From assembly GCA_035637595.1 (NCBI GenBank), contig DASPWW010000133.1, positions 1-20,486 of the forward strand: a DNA stretch of 20,486 nt. The letters run 5' to 3'. The number at the start of each line of letters is the position of its first letter. The stretch's first letter is position 1. Positions 14,582 through 20,486 of the stretch are shown in pieces. The position numbers and the translations under genes were made by a program. This DNA comes from DASPWW01 sp035637595. Lineage in GTDB: Bacteria; Actinomycetota; Thermoleophilia; Solirubrobacterales; 70-9. Below the pieces are notes generated by a model. It had not been told where the DNA came from, did not search any database, and saw only the letters and a list, made by a program, of their open reading frames with translations.

Positions 14582-15286
14582 CTAACTGGCGAGACGCTCG
14601 CAGAGCAGGGTCATCGGCGTCCCGATCTTCCATAGCCACGAGCCGGCCGGCAAAAGCTCCTGGGCGCGATCGTCGATCGCCCGCACGTCGAAGCCGAGAT
14701 GGGTCAGCTCCTCGAGCAGCATCGGGGTGCTCGTGCCGGCCTGCCATAGCGCCTCGGGATCGCAGTTGACGAAGAGGCGAAGCTCGGGACACAGCTCGAC
14801 GGTCAGCTTCATGCCGCGAAGCGCCTCGAGCTCGGCGCCGCCGACGTCGAGCCTGACAACGTCGATGCCGCATCCGCCGATCTGGGCGTCGAGGCTGGTC
14901 GATTGCGTGTCAGGGGCCTCCCACCAGCGATTTTGGTGCGTGCTCCGGTTGCCGTCGCTGGGCGCGCGGTAGAAGGGGCGGCGGTCCGCCCATTCCCCGA
15001 GCCCGAGCGGCAGGGTGAGGACGCGCTGCTCGACGCCGTTGCGGCGCACGTTGCGACGCAGGGCCCGATAGTCCTCGGGGTCGGGCTCGAACGCCAGGAC
15101 CCGGCCTCGTGGGCCGACCCGGCGCGCGGCGAGCAGCGTGTGGTAGCCGCCGCCCGCTCCCGCGTCGACGACGGTGGCGCCGCGACGGATCGCCCGCTCG
15201 AAGAGTCGGTCCTCGAAGGCCAGCTCACCGACGCCCCATGTAGCTACGTCCGAGCCGGCCACTCGCACTCGCCCCGCACCGATCAT
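14582..15286 (-). CDS. FkbM-family methyltransferase, copy 1
   Basis: A 234-residue SAM-dependent methyltransferase of the FkbM type, often acting on hydroxyls of sugars or polyketides. The SAM loop is intact: VVDAGAGGGYH (39-49). The acidic end of strand 2 is in LAFEPDPEDYRALRRNVRRN (64-83). The family-typical IDVVRLDVGGAELEALRG is at 141-158 (D147). The C-terminal part has VNCDPEAL and GTSTPMLLEELTHLGFD. It is a paralogue of the gene just upstream (about 46 nt away, same strand), sharing the YRALR.NVRRNG and GTS..MLLEEL blocks. Its ATG has only a weak TAAACC box ahead, so it is probably transcribed with its upstream neighbour. Confidence 0.85.
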   Translation of the reverse strand: MIGAGRVRVAGSDVATWGVGELAFEDRLFERAIRRGATVVDAGAGGGYHTLLAARRVGPRGRVLAFEPDPEDYRALRRNVRRNGVEQRVLTLPLGLGEWADRRPFYRAPSDGNRSTHQNRWWEAPDTQSTSLDAQIGGCGIDVVRLDVGGAELEALRGMKLTVELCPELRLFVNCDPEALWQAGTSTPMLLEELTHLGFDVRAIDDRAQELLPAGSWLWKIGTPMTLLCERLAS

Positions 15287-15332
15287 GACCTGGCGGTTTA
15301 CCCGCTGGCGGGGGTCGCCAAACGTCGCGGGT

Positions 15333-16067
15333 CTAGGCGGAGATCCGCGCCCGCGAGGAGCGGCCGCCCGGACGCACCCGACGCGCCAAGCGGTAGCGCA
15401 CGCTTACGGGCTCGCACAGCAGCTGGACATGGCCCGAGACCTCGTCGAGCCACGCGCCGGCGGGGACGAGCTCCTCGTGGACCTCCTCGATTACCCGCGC
15501 CATGAAGCCGTAGCCGCGCAGCTCCTCGAGCAGCATCTCGGCGCTCGTGCCGGCGTCGACCAGGGCCGCCGGGTTGCACTCGACGAACAGGCGCGCGTCG
15601 GGGCTCAGCTCGCGGGCCCGGCGCATGCCCCGCAGCGCACCGACGCCGTCGCGGTCGATCGCGAGCTTGATGACGTCTATCGATCGGCCCGCGACCGTGT
15701 TGTCGAGTCCCAGGATGCCGGACCAGGCCGCGATCCCGAGCGGCAGCGCGACGACACGGTTCTCGAAGCCGTTGCGGCGCACGTTCGCGCGCAGCGCACG
15801 GTAGCTCTCGGGATTGGGCTCCAGGGCCATCACCCGACCGTGCTCGCCGACCTGGCGCGCCGCGAGCAGTGCGTGGTACCCGACGTATGCGCTGCCGTCG
15901 AGGACCGCGCCGCCGCGGGGGATCGACTCCGCAAAGAGGCGCGCCATGAACGGATCGACGCGATCCGCGGCGAGCGCGTCGAGGTAATCCCCGTGGATTC
16001 TGGGGTTTCCGCCGATCTCCAGCCCGGCGACGGCGACCCTTTCCCTGTCGCCGACTGCCTGAAGCAC
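15333..16067 (-). CDS. FkbM-family methyltransferase, copy 2, degenerate SAM motif
   Basis: A 244-residue paralogue of the next gene. Shared blocks are SYRALRANVRRNG (88-100), GTSAEMLLEEL (173-183) and the family layout around FVECNPAAL. Two key sites are altered: the SAM loop reads VLDGSAYVGYH (55-65) instead of a GxGxG run, and the usual D-x-E/G-G block reads IKLAIDRDGVGALRG (133-147), with the aspartate two positions later. The middle insert of copy 1 is missing, and an extra basic tail (RRVRPGGRSSRAR) is present. Methyl-transfer activity is uncertain. The GTG start has TAGGGG 6 nt upstream. It follows the haloalkane dehalogenase gene on the same strand by 54 nt. Confidence 0.8.
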   Translation of the reverse strand: MLQAVGDRERVAVAGLEIGGNPRIHGDYLDALAADRVDPFMARLFAESIPRGGAVLDGSAYVGYHALLAARQVGEHGRVMALEPNPESYRALRANVRRNGFENRVVALPLGIAAWSGILGLDNTVAGRSIDVIKLAIDRDGVGALRGMRRARELSPDARLFVECNPAALVDAGTSAEMLLEELRGYGFMARVIEEVHEELVPAGAWLDEVSGHVQLLCEPVSVRYRLARRVRPGGRSSRARISA

Positions 16068-16073
16068 ACCCCG

Positions 16074-16079
16074 CCCCTA
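16074..16079 (-). promoter_or_regulatory. Possible -10 box of the FkbM pair
   Basis: Minus-strand TAGGGG ends 6 nt before GTG 16067. It lacks the final T of the consensus, so it is weaker than the others, but its spacing matches the TAGGGT-N6-GTG at 5429. Confidence 0.3.
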
Positions 16080-16121
16080 CCCGAAATTGCGCCTTCTGAC
16101 ACCTCGCGCCGGTCGCGGGGA

Positions 16122-17000
16122 TCAGGCGCCCAGCCAGGCGCCGATCCGGTTTCCGATCTCCTCGCCGCGATCCTCCTGGAGGAAGTGCGATGCGCCCTCG
16201 ACGATCTGGGGCTCAGGCGCCCCGATCGCCTCGGCGAAGCGCCGCCCGGTCCCGGGCGGCAGGATCGGGTCCGAGTCCGCCCACAGGAAGAGCGTCGGAC
16301 GCGCGTCGCCGCGCAGTGCCTCGACGACGCGCCGGCCGGCCTCGGCGCCCGGCATCTCCGGGGAGATCGGCAGCATGAGCGGGAACGCCCGCGCGCCGGC
16401 CTTCGACTCCGGGGTGGGAAAGGGGGCCTCGTAGGCCGCCGCAACCTCGTCGCCGGGGTCTATGAGGCAGGCGCGTCGCACCAGCATCGAGACCGGAAGG
16501 TCATCTGTGCGCTCGACGAAGTCGCGGAACGCGTTCCAGGCGTCGGTCATCCGCTGGCGTCCGGTGAACAGGTCGCTGTCCATGATCACGAGGCGCTCGA
16601 AGCGCTGCGGGTGCTCGACCGCGAGCCGCAGCCCGATCGGCCCGCCCCAATCGTGCATCACGGCGGTCGCGCCGGCGATGTCGAGCTCGTCGAGAAGCGC
16701 GGCCATCAGCTCCGTGTGGCGATCGTACGAGTACCAGCCGAGCTCGAGCGGCTTGTCGGAGCGGCCGAATCCCGCAAGGTCGGGCGCGATGCAGCGGAAG
16801 CCGGCCTCGCGGACCGGACCGATCACCTTGCGCCACAGAAACGACCACGTCGGCTCGCCGTGAAAGAAGACGACCGGCGGGCCATCGCCTTCGTCGACCC
16901 GTGCGATCCGCAGCCCGTCGAGCTCGGCGTAGCGCGGCTCGAAGGGGAAGTCCGGCAGGCCTTCGAAGCGCTCGTCGGGGGTGCGGACCAGATCGGTCAC
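16122..17000 (-). CDS. Haloalkane dehalogenase (alpha/beta hydrolase)
   Basis: A 292-residue protein, the usual family length. It hydrolyses a carbon-halogen bond to give an alcohol and halide. The nucleophile is D117 in VMHDWGGPIGL, where W118 is a halide-binding Trp. The oxyanion/halide loop is FFHGEPTWSFLWRKV (45-59; E49, W52), close to Xanthobacter DhlA. H272 in EGASHFLQED is the base. D244 in WADSDPILPP is placed like the DhlA-type acid (HLD-I). The GTG at 17000 lies 8 nt after the HD-GYP stop and gives an N-terminus that fits the family; longer readings of this frame run through the HD-GYP gene and are not real. Natural substrate unknown. Confidence 0.9.
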   Translation of the reverse strand: MTDLVRTPDERFEGLPDFPFEPRYAELDGLRIARVDEGDGPPVVFFHGEPTWSFLWRKVIGPVREAGFRCIAPDLAGFGRSDKPLELGWYSYDRHTELMAALLDELDIAGATAVMHDWGGPIGLRLAVEHPQRFERLVIMDSDLFTGRQRMTDAWNAFRDFVERTDDLPVSMLVRRACLIDPGDEVAAAYEAPFPTPESKAGARAFPLMLPISPEMPGAEAGRRVVEALRGDARPTLFLWADSDPILPPGTGRRFAEAIGAPEPQIVEGASHFLQEDRGEEIGNRIGAWLGA

Positions 17001-17008
17001 GTCGCTGG

Positions 17009-18100
17009 TCAGCCGATCGAGGAGCCGCCGCGGATCTCTGCCACGAAGGCTCGCACCACTTCGGGATCGAACTGGGTGCCGCCGCAGCGCTCGAGCTCCC
17101 TGCAGGCATCCTCCTCGGACATCGGCGGGCTGTAGGGGCGATCCTCGATCATCGCCGTGAACGAGTCGGCGACCGCGAGGATCCGCGCCTCGAGCGGGAT
17201 ATTCGTTCCCTTGAGCTCGCCCGGATAGCCCTCGCCGTCGAAGCGCTCGTGGTGGTGGCGGATCGCCGGGGCGATCGGCTGCAGCGCGGGAACCTGCTCG
17301 ACGAGCTGAGCGCCGAGCTGGGGGTGACGCTTGACCTCTCCGTACTCCTCCTGGGTCAGGCCGCTCGGCTTGAGCAGGATGGCTTCGCTGACGCCGATCT
17401 TGCCCACGTCGTGAAGCAGCGACGCGAACACGAGCTCCTCGCGGCGCTGCGGCTCGAGGTTGAGCCGGTCGGCGACCGCGGCGACGGCGTCGGCGACCTC
17501 GGTGGAGTGCCGCCGCAGGCCCGGGTCGCGCACCTCGATCATCTCCGCGAGGACCCTGACCGTCGCCATGTAGGCCTCGCGCAGCTCGTGGTGAAGCCGC
17601 GCGGCCTCGAGCGCCGCGCCCGCGTGGTCGCCAAGCGCCAGCAGGACCTCCTCGTCGTGCTCGTGAAATCCGCCGGGGAGGTTGGCGCACACCACCACAC
17701 CGTCGAACTCGTCGCGGACGTAGACCGGGATCGCGATCAGGTTTTCGATCTCGCGATCGGCGGCCGTCGCGGGCTCGATCACCTTCGACCAGCCCTCCTC
17801 GCGCACGATGGTGTCGCGGCCGAGGGTCTCGCGTGAAAAGTGGCGAACCGTCGCGCTGCCTCGCGGATCGGCGACGAAGCCCTCCACCGCCGTGACCTCG
17901 GGCTCCGGAGGCTCGCCGTCGCGTGACGTGATCAGGAGCCCCTTCTCGGCCTCGAGCAGCCTCACCGCGAGGGCGAGCACCAGGGTCGGCACGTCGTCGA
18001 GGTTGCCGAGTATTCCCCGCTGGCCGTGCAGCCCGAGGATGTGGCGGCGGAACTCACGGCTCCACTCGCGCTCCACCCTTCGCCACTTGTCCTCCCCCAT
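17009..18100 (-). CDS. GAF plus HD-GYP phosphodiesterase
   Basis: A 363-residue soluble signalling protein. Residues about 35-165 form a GAF domain (ligand-sensing), with no membrane span. Residues about 175-355 form an HD-GYP domain that degrades cyclic di-GMP. Its metal and active-site motifs are all visible: H200 region RHSTEVA, H230-D231 in LLHDVGKIGV, H259 in VKRHPQLG, HHHERFDGEGYPGEL (282-296), and D312 in AVADSFTAM. The ATG has TAGGGT 7 nt upstream; that box overlaps the stop codon of the SnoaL-like gene. The haloalkane dehalogenase gene follows after 8 nt, so the two are likely co-transcribed. What GAF senses is unknown. Confidence 0.92.
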   Translation of the reverse strand: MGEDKWRRVEREWSREFRRHILGLHGQRGILGNLDDVPTLVLALAVRLLEAEKGLLITSRDGEPPEPEVTAVEGFVADPRGSATVRHFSRETLGRDTIVREEGWSKVIEPATAADREIENLIAIPVYVRDEFDGVVVCANLPGGFHEHDEEVLLALGDHAGAALEAARLHHELREAYMATVRVLAEMIEVRDPGLRRHSTEVADAVAAVADRLNLEPQRREELVFASLLHDVGKIGVSEAILLKPSGLTQEEYGEVKRHPQLGAQLVEQVPALQPIAPAIRHHHERFDGEGYPGELKGTNIPLEARILAVADSFTAMIEDRPYSPPMSEEDACRELERCGGTQFDPEVVRAFVAEIRGGSSIG

Positions 18101-18107
18101 GCCGTGG

Positions 18108-18113
18108 ACCCTA
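18108..18113 (-). promoter_or_regulatory. -10 box of the HD-GYP gene, overlapping a stop codon
   Basis: Minus-strand TAGGGT ends 7 nt before ATG 18100. Its first three bases are the TAG stop of the upstream SnoaL-like gene (18111-18113). No Shine-Dalgarno sequence follows. Confidence 0.55.
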
Positions 18114-18497
18114 AGACCGAGCCTCGACGAGGCCCAGCTTGCGCCCCACCTCCTCGGCGAGCGCAGTCGCGCCGGTCAGCGGCCGGACCATGACTGTGAA
18201 GTCGGCGATCAGCCCCTCGTCGTCGAAGCGCAGGATGTCGATCCCCTCGATGTCGCGATCGCCGACCCTGGCGCGGAAGACGAGCGCCTTGGCGCCGTCG
18301 GAGGCGTCGAACTCGTCCGTGTAGCGGAAGTCCTCGAAGGTCTCAACCAGGGCCCCGAACAGGACCGCCACCGCCTCGCGGCCCTCGAACGGGCGGTGCT
18401 TGATGGGGCTGTTGAAGACGACGTCGGGAGCCAGCGCCGCGACCATCCCGGCCGAGTCGCCGTTTTCGACCGCGGATCTGAAGGCTGCGTGAGTCAT
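18111..18497 (-). CDS. SnoaL-like / NTF2-fold protein, second copy
   Basis: A 128-residue protein starting MTHAAFRSAVENGDSAGMVA and continuing ALAPDVVFNSPI and FEGREAVAVLFGALVE, then DILRFDDEGLIADFTVMVRP. This is the NTF2-like fold of the SnoaL group, related in kind but not obviously close to the one at 7167. Function unknown. I use ATG 18497; an upstream frame adds 12 residues, but TAGGTT lies 11 nt before this ATG and would fall inside the longer version. It is divided from the HD-GYP gene by only 10 nt, with the latter's -10 box overlapping its stop. Confidence 0.8.
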   Translation of the reverse strand: MTHAAFRSAVENGDSAGMVAALAPDVVFNSPIKHRPFEGREAVAVLFGALVETFEDFRYTDEFDASDGAKALVFRARVGDRDIEGIDILRFDDEGLIADFTVMVRPLTGATALAEEVGRKLGLVEARS

Positions 18498-18508
18498 CGG
18501 TCCGTTAG

Positions 18509-18514
18509 AACCTA
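18509..18514 (-). promoter_or_regulatory. -10 box of the second SnoaL-like gene
   Basis: Minus-strand TAGGTT, within GATAGGTT, ends 11 nt before ATG 18497 in the 43-nt gap after the tRNA gene. Confidence 0.4.
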
Positions 18515-18540
18515 TCGGCCGGGATCGGCGCATGGGTGAG

Positions 18541-18613
18541 TGGGCCGTGAAGGACTCGAACCTTCAACCTTGGGCTTAAGAGGCCCCTGCTCTACCAATT
18601 GAGCTAACGGCCC
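18541..18613 (-). tRNA. tRNA-Lys (anticodon CTT)
   Basis: A 73-nt cloverleaf on the minus strand. The acceptor arm GGGCCGT/ACGGCCC pairs fully, and the D arm is GCTC-AATTGGTA-GAGC. The anticodon loop CTCTTAA holds CTT (decodes AAG). The T arm GAAGG-TTCGAGT-CCTTC pairs fully, and the discriminator base is A. The first anticodon-stem position is a G-A mismatch. The CCA end is not encoded and must be added by the CCA enzyme. Confidence 0.96.
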
Positions 18614-18623
18614 GGGGCCGACG

Positions 18624-18629
18624 ATGGTA
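18624..18629 (-). promoter_or_regulatory. Possible -10 box of tRNA-Lys
   Basis: Minus-strand TACCAT ends 10 nt before the first base of the mature tRNA. The same hexamer precedes tatA. It lies just after the TPR gene stop, so read-through from that operon is an alternative. Confidence 0.35.
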
Positions 18630-18642
18630 GCGGCGCTATGCG

Positions 18643-19431
18643 CTACGGCGCCGGGGGCGCGGTCCCGGGCGGCGTGCCGACCCCACCCGTGCCGCCGAGG
18701 TTTCCGAAGGGGTCCTCGATCGGCGCCGCGCCGGGGGGCTGGCCGCCCTGCTTCTCGGCCTGCTTTGCCTGCTCTTCGGCTTGCTCCTGGAGCTTCTGCG
18801 CCTGCTCGGCGAGCTGGTCGAGCTGCTTGCGGATCTGCGCCTTCTGGGAGGTGTCGGCCGCGGCGACGGCCTTGTCCGCCGCGGCGTTGCCCTCGTCGAT
18901 CTTGCCCCCCGCGTAGAGGTAGAAAGCTAGGTTGCCGTACGTCCCGGCGCTGGGGTTGTCCTCGGCGACGATCCGCTGGGCCTCGGCAGCGCCGTCCGCA
19001 TCGGCGACCTGAACGTAGGCCTGGGCCGCGAACGCCGCGACGCCGGGGTCGGGCTTCTTGGGATCGAGCTTGAGGTAGCGCTCCCACGCGTCGAGCGAGC
19101 TCTCGAACTCGGCCTGGGCATCGTCGCTCTCGGGGTCCTGCTGGAGCTGGTACTGCGCCGCCTGATAGTGGACCTCGGCGAGGTCGAGCAGCGCCTTCTC
19201 GTCCTTGGGGTTCTCGGCGAGCTTCGCCTCGGCGTCGTCGATCTCCTCGTCGAACTGCGGACTGCCCGTGCTGCCGCTGTTGCCGCCCAGGCCGATCGCG
19301 TCGAAGATCCCGCCCGTCCCGGGGCTGCCGATCCCGAAGCCCACGAAGCTGATCAGGAAGATCACCGCGAGGCCGCCGAACAGGACCTGGACGACGCGCC
19401 GGCGCTTGCCGCTTTGAAGATCGAAGAGCAT
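18643..19431 (-). CDS. Membrane-anchored TPR protein, third gene of the tat operon
   Basis: A 262-residue protein. The start MLFDLQSGKRRRVVQVLFGG leads into one membrane span (about 13-34, basic residues before it), so the rest is probably outside the membrane. A Gly/Ser linker (35-58) is followed by helical TPR-like repeats (about 60-195; for example KALLDLAEVHYQAAQY and TYGNLAFYLYAGGKIDEGNAAA). A Gln/Glu/Lys coiled coil follows (195-228), then a Pro/Gly tail. I know of similar genes in related actinobacteria but no defined function. It starts 5 nt after the tatC stop, so it is translated with the Tat genes. A role in export or protein assembly at the membrane is inference from position. Confidence 0.82.
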   Translation of the reverse strand: MLFDLQSGKRRRVVQVLFGGLAVIFLISFVGFGIGSPGTGGIFDAIGLGGNSGSTGSPQFDEEIDDAEAKLAENPKDEKALLDLAEVHYQAAQYQLQQDPESDDAQAEFESSLDAWERYLKLDPKKPDPGVAAFAAQAYVQVADADGAAEAQRIVAEDNPSAGTYGNLAFYLYAGGKIDEGNAAADKAVAAADTSQKAQIRKQLDQLAEQAQKLQEQAEEQAKQAEKQGGQPPGAAPIEDPFGNLGGTGGVGTPPGTAPPAP

Positions 19432-19436
19432 CGCGA

Positions 19437-20198
19437 TCAGCCTAGCTGGCGGGCGGCCTCACCCTCGGGCTCGGGTGGTCGCCCGAAGGCGCGCGCGAGC
19501 ACCAGGCTGAGCTCGAACAGGAGCAGCAGCGGGGCCATGCTGATCAGCATCGTCACGGGATCGGTGCCCGGCAGCAGCATCGCGATCACGGCGATTGCGA
19601 GCACGGCGTAGCGGCGATTTCGCGACAGCGCCTCCGGCGTGATGATCCCGAGCCGCGTCACCGCGAGGACCCCGACCGGGATCTGGAACAGGATGCCGAC
19701 GGCGACGAGGGTGAGCGAGAAGAAGCTGTAGTACTCGCGCGCCCTGACCTGGATGTTGAACTCGTCCTGGTTGAAGTTGAGCAGGAAGCTCGTGGCCGCC
19801 GGGACGACGACGAAGTAGGCGAACAGCACGCCGCCGATGAAGAGCAGCGGGACCATGAGCAGGAAGGGGAGGACGACCCGCCGCTCGCCGGGGCTGAACG
19901 CCGGCAGGACGTATGCGTAGAGCTGGTAGAGGATGACCGGCATCGCCAGCAGCAGGCCGCCGTACAGGGACAGCGTCACGGTGGTCATGAAGGGCTCGGT
20001 GACGCCGAAGGTGATGGGAACGCGATCGCCTGGCAGCGGGGCGTTGGCGATATCGAGCAGCAGCGAGTTCTGCCAGAAGCACAGCCCCGCGGCGAGCGCC
20101 AGCACCGCCACGGAGACGATGATCCGCGTGCGAAGCTCGTCGAGATGCTCGACGAGCGTCAGGTGCTCGTCGAATCGGGCCGGCCTCAGGCGGGCCAT
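19437..20198 (-). CDS. tatC: Twin-arginine translocase subunit TatC
   Basis: A 253-residue polytopic protein with six membrane spans. It is the receptor subunit that recognises the twin-arginine signal of folded substrates. Diagnostic motifs are visible: LVEHLDELRTRI (15-26, E17), VTEPFMT (67-72, E69), and YVLPAFSPGERR (96-107, E105). At the site of E. coli E170, the sequence reads ILFQIPVG with Gln172, a change I believe also occurs in other TatC proteins. The C-terminal tail is short. It sits 22 nt after tatA, with AGGCGG from an octamer repeat as its ribosome site, and is followed 5 nt later by the TPR gene. Confidence 0.97.
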   Translation of the reverse strand: MARLRPARFDEHLTLVEHLDELRTRIIVSVAVLALAAGLCFWQNSLLLDIANAPLPGDRVPITFGVTEPFMTTVTLSLYGGLLLAMPVILYQLYAYVLPAFSPGERRVVLPFLLMVPLLFIGGVLFAYFVVVPAATSFLLNFNQDEFNIQVRAREYYSFFSLTLVAVGILFQIPVGVLAVTRLGIITPEALSRNRRYAVLAIAVIAMLLPGTDPVTMLISMAPLLLLFELSLVLARAFGRPPEPEGEAARQLG

Positions 20199-20202
20199 GG
20201 CC

Positions 20203-20225
20203 GCCTACCCGCCTACCCGCCTACG
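20203..20225 (-). repeat. Tandem octamer between tatA and tatC
   Basis: On the minus strand TAGGCGGG occurs twice in full, preceded by CG and followed by TAGGCGGCC (+strand unit GCCTACCC at 20203-20210 and 20211-20218, partial at 20219-20225). The first TAG is the tatA stop codon, and the last AGGCGG lies about 4 nt before the tatC ATG and serves as its Shine-Dalgarno sequence. Confidence 0.7.
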
Positions 20226-20466
20226 TTCGGCGCTCGGCTACGACCTCGCCCTCGACGGGCTCTTCGGCCTTGGGCTCGGGGGATTCCTCGAGCTCCGCCG
20301 GCTTCGCCGCGACGTCGTCTTCGTCCTGCTCGCCGCTCACCGACGACTTGAACTCGCGGATGCCCCGGCCCATGGAGCGCCCCAGCTCCGGCAGCCGCTT
20401 TGGCCCGAAGATCACGAGGGCGATGATGAGGACGATCGCCAGTTCCAATGGTCCGATGTTCGGCAT
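20221..20466 (-). CDS. tatA: Sec-independent translocase protein TatA
   Basis: An 81-residue TatA-type protein. A single membrane span (about 6-20, LELAIVLIIALVIF) is followed by the FGPKRLPELGR hinge and an amphipathic helix (GRSMGRGIREFKSSV), then an acidic, disordered tail rich in E and P. It forms the pore-like oligomers of the twin-arginine translocase in the plasma membrane. It is first in the tatA-tatC-TPR operon. The ATG has TACCAT 7 nt upstream and no Shine-Dalgarno sequence, so the mRNA is probably leaderless. TatB cannot be separated from TatA by sequence alone, but the short length and the common two-gene arrangement favour TatA. Confidence 0.95.
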   Translation of the reverse strand: MPNIGPLELAIVLIIALVIFGPKRLPELGRSMGRGIREFKSSVSGEQDEDDVAAKPAELEESPEPKAEEPVEGEVVAERRT

Positions 20467-20473
20467 CGCGCCA

Positions 20474-20479
20474 ATGGTA
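20474..20479 (-). promoter_or_regulatory. -10 box of the tat operon
   Basis: Minus-strand TACCAT ends 7 nt before the tatA ATG, with no Shine-Dalgarno sequence. The window ends just beyond it, so any -35 element cannot be judged. Confidence 0.5.
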
Positions 20480-20486
20480 CTCGCGT

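Noticed and set aside
4461..15327. 14-nt repeat GTCGCCAAACGTCG at 4461-4474 and 15314-15327
   Set aside because: Only two copies 11 kb apart in unrelated contexts, with no symmetry or neighbouring feature; likely coincidence in biased sequence.
17001..17690. Upstream extension of the haloalkane dehalogenase frame
   Set aside because: The extension is antisense-free but falls within the HD-GYP gene in another frame and is Arg/Pro-rich. GTG 17000 fits the family length.
18541..18613. G-A mismatch at the first anticodon-stem pair of tRNA-Lys as a sign of a decayed gene
   Set aside because: All other stems pair fully, and the lower stem shows a matched C-G pair. As I recall, the same position is unpaired in other tRNA-Lys(CTT) genes.
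18628..18645. Nested palindromes TAGCGGCGCTA and GCGCTATGCGC between the TPR gene and tRNA-Lys
   Set aside because: Short 4-5 bp arms with no U-tract; they may be chance or a weak hairpin, not enough for a terminator call.

Overview
The window is a GC-rich, densely packed bacterial chromosome segment. The gene content is typical of a high-GC actinobacterium, and I infer a relative of Solirubrobacterales/Thermoleophilia. The grounds are a minimal tatA-tatC pair followed by a TPR gene, an RpiB-like protein with a CWTGTG motif next to a stand-alone RibD-type reductase, a GH15 glucoamylase/trehalase, several SnoaL-like proteins, and -10 boxes of the TANNNT type. This is inference from gene families; no marker gene settles the taxon. 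No insertion sequence, CRISPR array, prophage or U-tract terminator was seen.

Layout, left to right. (1) 1-904, minus strand: the N-terminal end of a PLP aminotransferase running off the edge, then a VapBC toxin-antitoxin pair with a palindrome over its promoter. (2) 905-1247: no convincing gene. (3) 1248-5429, minus strand: sucC-sucD (succinyl-CoA synthetase) downstream of a large membrane-anchored sulfatase/phosphoglycerol-transferase-like protein. (4) 5494-8815, plus strand: haloacid-dehalogenase-type HAD protein, sulfotransferase, SnoaL-like protein, RpiB-like protein and RibD-C reductase. (5) 8847-11268, minus strand: a tightly coupled three-gene set made of a half-length UDP-GlcNAc-2-epimerase-like protein, a nucleotide-sugar dehydrogenase and a membrane protein with an HIHH motif. 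Both junctions are 4-nt overlaps. (6) 11269-11649: a non-annotatable gap apart from a possible 34-residue ORF with a good -10 box and a run of three hairpins. (7) 11650-12651, plus strand: a second sulfotransferase whose 3' end overlaps by 77 nt the convergent GH15 gene. (8) 12575-20466, minus strand: GH15 enzyme, two paralogous FkbM-type methyltransferases, haloalkane dehalogenase, GAF/HD-GYP phosphodiesterase, SnoaL-like protein, tRNA-Lys(CTT), TPR membrane protein, TatC and TatA.

How the genes relate. Central metabolism (sucCD), protein export (tatAC) and riboflavin/sugar-phosphate-type enzymes are housekeeping. Much of the rest points to the cell envelope or extracellular glycans: two sulfotransferases, an alkaline-phosphatase-superfamily membrane enzyme, a UDP-sugar dehydrogenase with an epimerase-like partner, and two FkbM methyltransferases. 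A haloalkane dehalogenase and a haloacid-dehalogenase-type protein lie about 10 kb apart and could in principle act in series, but nothing links them beyond chemistry.

The strongest general signal is regulatory. At least ten genes that begin a transcription unit have a -10-like hexamer ending only 6 to 11 nt before the start codon and no Shine-Dalgarno sequence, which is what leaderless mRNAs look like. Several genes inside operons have Shine-Dalgarno sequences or overlapping stop/start codons instead. I did not find a clearly new multi-gene system. The best candidates for something undescribed are the half-epimerase/dehydrogenase/HIHH module and the small ORF plus hairpin region at 11337-11571.
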